Shown piece by piece: positions 4,825 through 5,655 of a DNA stretch of 5,655 nt. Source of the stretch: an uncultured Clostridia bacterium (GTDB lineage Bacteria; Bacillota; Clostridia; Oscillospirales; CAG-272). The notes under the pieces were generated by a model. The model was not told where the DNA came from. It did no database searches and saw nothing but the letters and a program-made list of their open reading frames with translations. A program made the position numbers and the translations under genes. Positions within the stretch are counted from its first letter, which is position 1. The number at the start of each line of letters is the position of its first letter. The stretch lies in contig CALAXC010000260.1 of NCBI GenBank assembly GCA_937894775.1, positions 1 to 5,655 on the forward strand, given 5' to 3'.

Positions 4825-5655
4825 GTATAAGTCCTCGTCGATAAATTGTACTTGTAGCGTTGCAACTGACTCGTCTGTTAAGTTATTGATAACCTTAGCT
4901 GTGTAGTAGTCCTCGCCCTCTTCGGCTGTATCGCCACCGATTGTATACGGACATAACGCTGTAACAACATCTTCCTTGTCTTTCTTGACTTGTGGCTCTT
5001 CATAGATTCTGATAATTCCGTTCTCTTCTTCTACGAATTCAATGTCAGAAATAACCTTTCTAGTTCTTACAACATTTCCGTCTGCGTCTCGTACTGGCTC
5101 GTATGTTTTCTTATACTTAAATGAGCCTTGTTTTAGCGGTTGCAACTGGCGTATTTGCTCAATTCGGTTAACTATGTCTTTCTTATTGAATACACACGCT
5201 CCGCTTGAAATAAACGCCTCTTCCGGACAACTAGGATATTCTTGGTTAAACTTATTCAAGTCGCCTCGGCAGTTGTTTCTTATACACCAACGACGCCAAG
5301 CTATTTGCTCGTCGTCTAAGTGATACAATTCTTTCAACTCGATTTCTTCTTGTGTAAGTTCGCCTAAATCGCTAGCGTCCATTCTGTATTCTTCCAGCTC
5401 GTGCCATGCACAGAATACCGGAATATAATCACTCTTTCCCTCAACTGCGTCGTCCCATAGCTGCTTAAAGTCTTCATAACCATTAGCTGTTGACTCTATG
5501 ATAACGATACTTTCCGGCGTATTTGGTACGGCTTGTAGTAGACCAGTTAGAGTCTCTACTTTGTTTCCCGGCCAAAACGCATACTCTGAAATATGTAGTT
5601 TTTGGAATGTGTCTGAACGACCTATGTTGCCGTTCCCAGCTGTCATACATTTTAT
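3562..5655 (-). CDS. Fused reading frame: phage terminase large subunit (part) joined to MOBP-type relaxase
   Basis: One uninterrupted minus-strand frame, incomplete at its 5' end (right edge), encodes two unrelated proteins in series. Residues here are numbered from the first in-window Met (codon 5644-5646); three more codons lie before it, so the true start is outside. Residues 1 to about 274 belong to a phage terminase large subunit, the packaging motor. Residues about 275-694 belong to a relaxase, which nicks DNA at oriT for conjugative transfer. The switch is around EDLY/AAIRYVEN (4818-4830), with no stop or frameshift. A natural enzyme of this make-up is not known to me. The terminase part uses AT-rich sequence including AGA arginine codons, while the relaxase part is richer in G+C. 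The stop TAA at 3562-3564 overlaps the parB ribosome binding site, so the 3' half clearly belongs with the cluster downstream. I read the join as a chimera or a rearrangement until shown otherwise. Confidence 0.8.
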   Translation of the reverse strand: MKCMTAGNGNIGRSDTFQKLHISEYAFWPGNKVETLTGLLQAVPNTPESIVIIESTANGYEDFKQLWDDAVEGKSDYIPVFCAWHELEEYRMDASDLGELTQEEIELKELYHLDDEQIAWRRWCIRNNCRGDLNKFNQEYPSCPEEAFISSGACVFNKKDIVNRIEQIRQLQPLKQGSFKYKKTYEPVRDADGNVVRTRKVISDIEFVEEENGIIRIYEEPQVKKDKEDVVTALCPYTIGGDTAEEGEDYYTAKVINNLTDESVATLQVQFIDEDLYAAIRYVENDDKTDHTAFVTGINCSKHNAYHEMVAVKRRFGERGKNIAYHGYQSFAEGEVTPEEAHQIGVETARKMWGAKYQVVVTTHLNTDNIHNHFVINSVSFTDGKKFRNSIGDRLELRKISDAICAERSKSVIESHKFYSNKKAYWAQKAGHVTHREMLRRDVEEALSQCINHIEFMAFLKALGYTFTRNFDYEHPAVISVGWSRAVRLSSLSEKYTKENLYKRFRWNHDHMEQIKYRPPKMKRMPMLDFERQMREAAQMDGLQLLFAIIVEMFKICTGNNVQEADSRPVSPMIRTEASKADKYMEEYWLLRDNFIESPQELLSFQQNKAAQIAELEQKRYELRLKLRRVKTPEEEASLKEQCKELTKKMNPLRKQLKISLRIEQHIPRIKELLDAEREIELKNNGLIQKKEKTRTR
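4825..5655 (-). other. Terminase large subunit part of the fused frame (ATPase end and cut nuclease domain)
   Basis: This is the middle of a phage TerL protein, the ATP-driven motor and headful nuclease that packages DNA into proheads. It carries MTAGNGNIGRSDTFQ and HISEYAFWPG (the Walker B and catalytic-Glu region), then VIIESTANGYEDF (the coupling motif). Next are a linker with WRRWCIRNNC and YPSCPEEAFISSGACVF, and the opening of the RNase H-like nuclease domain, YTIGGDTAEEGEDYY, with the first metal-binding Asp at residue 239. The sequence leaves the family after QVQFIDEDLY, where relatives continue into the rest of the nuclease domain. The second and third acidic residues are therefore absent and it could not cut DNA. 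The Walker A part lies beyond the right edge. No other phage gene is visible, so it marks a prophage or phage-derived block that begins at the join. Confidence 0.85.

Noticed and set aside
4351..4830. Plus-strand open frame of 159 residues opposite the relaxase
   Set aside because: It lies entirely over conserved relaxase motifs on the other strand and its translation shows no family features.
1..5655. CRISPR array, rRNA, tRNA or insertion-sequence ends
   Set aside because: No regularly spaced direct repeats, conserved RNA segments or paired terminal repeats around a transposase were seen by eye.

Overview
The window looks like a patchwork from a clostridial (Bacillota, probably gut-type) genome or metagenomic contig. 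The evidence for Clostridia is the housekeeping sigma-factor fragment, the large serine recombinases with a zinc ribbon, the MOBP-type relaxase beside a ParB-like protein, and the AGGAGG ribosome binding sites. Every credible gene is on the minus strand except one truncated recombinase near the left end. No stretch over 300 bases lacks coding sequence. No rRNA, tRNA, CRISPR array or insertion sequence was seen.

Layout from left to right. Bases 1-280 (minus) are an internal piece of an RpoD-type sigma factor (region 3 and the linker to region 4); its homology stops abruptly near 280. From about 282 to 845 (plus) there is the C-terminal part of a large serine recombinase with no catalytic domain. 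It begins where the rpoD fragment stops. At 846-878 there is a strong minus-strand intrinsic terminator. It closes a compact minus-strand cluster, listed here in transcription order: relaxase (about 4825 down to 3562), ParB-like protein (3555-2710), a 73-residue unknown protein (2697-2476) and a complete large serine recombinase (2440-884). Spacings are 6-35 bases, so these four look like one operon of an integrative mobilizable or conjugative element. The relaxase would nick DNA for transfer, the recombinase would integrate and excise the element, and the ParB-like protein could act in maintenance or regulation. The recombinase may also have its own promoter.

The right end is the odd part. 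The relaxase reading frame continues without interruption into about 275 residues of a phage terminase large subunit, which runs off the right edge. The join near 4825 is in frame. It keeps the relaxase's likely catalytic tyrosine and histidine triad but cuts the terminase inside its nuclease domain. Base composition differs on the two sides (about 40% G+C in sampled terminase lines, about 50% in sampled relaxase lines). Together with the rpoD/recombinase join, this says the window contains at least two, probably three, breakpoints between unrelated blocks. They may be assembly or amplification chimeras, or real rearrangements between mobile elements; the sequence alone cannot decide.

A second pattern is a set of inverted repeats inside coding sequence (two in parB, one in the recombinase, a weaker one in the small gene), more than random sequence of this length should give.
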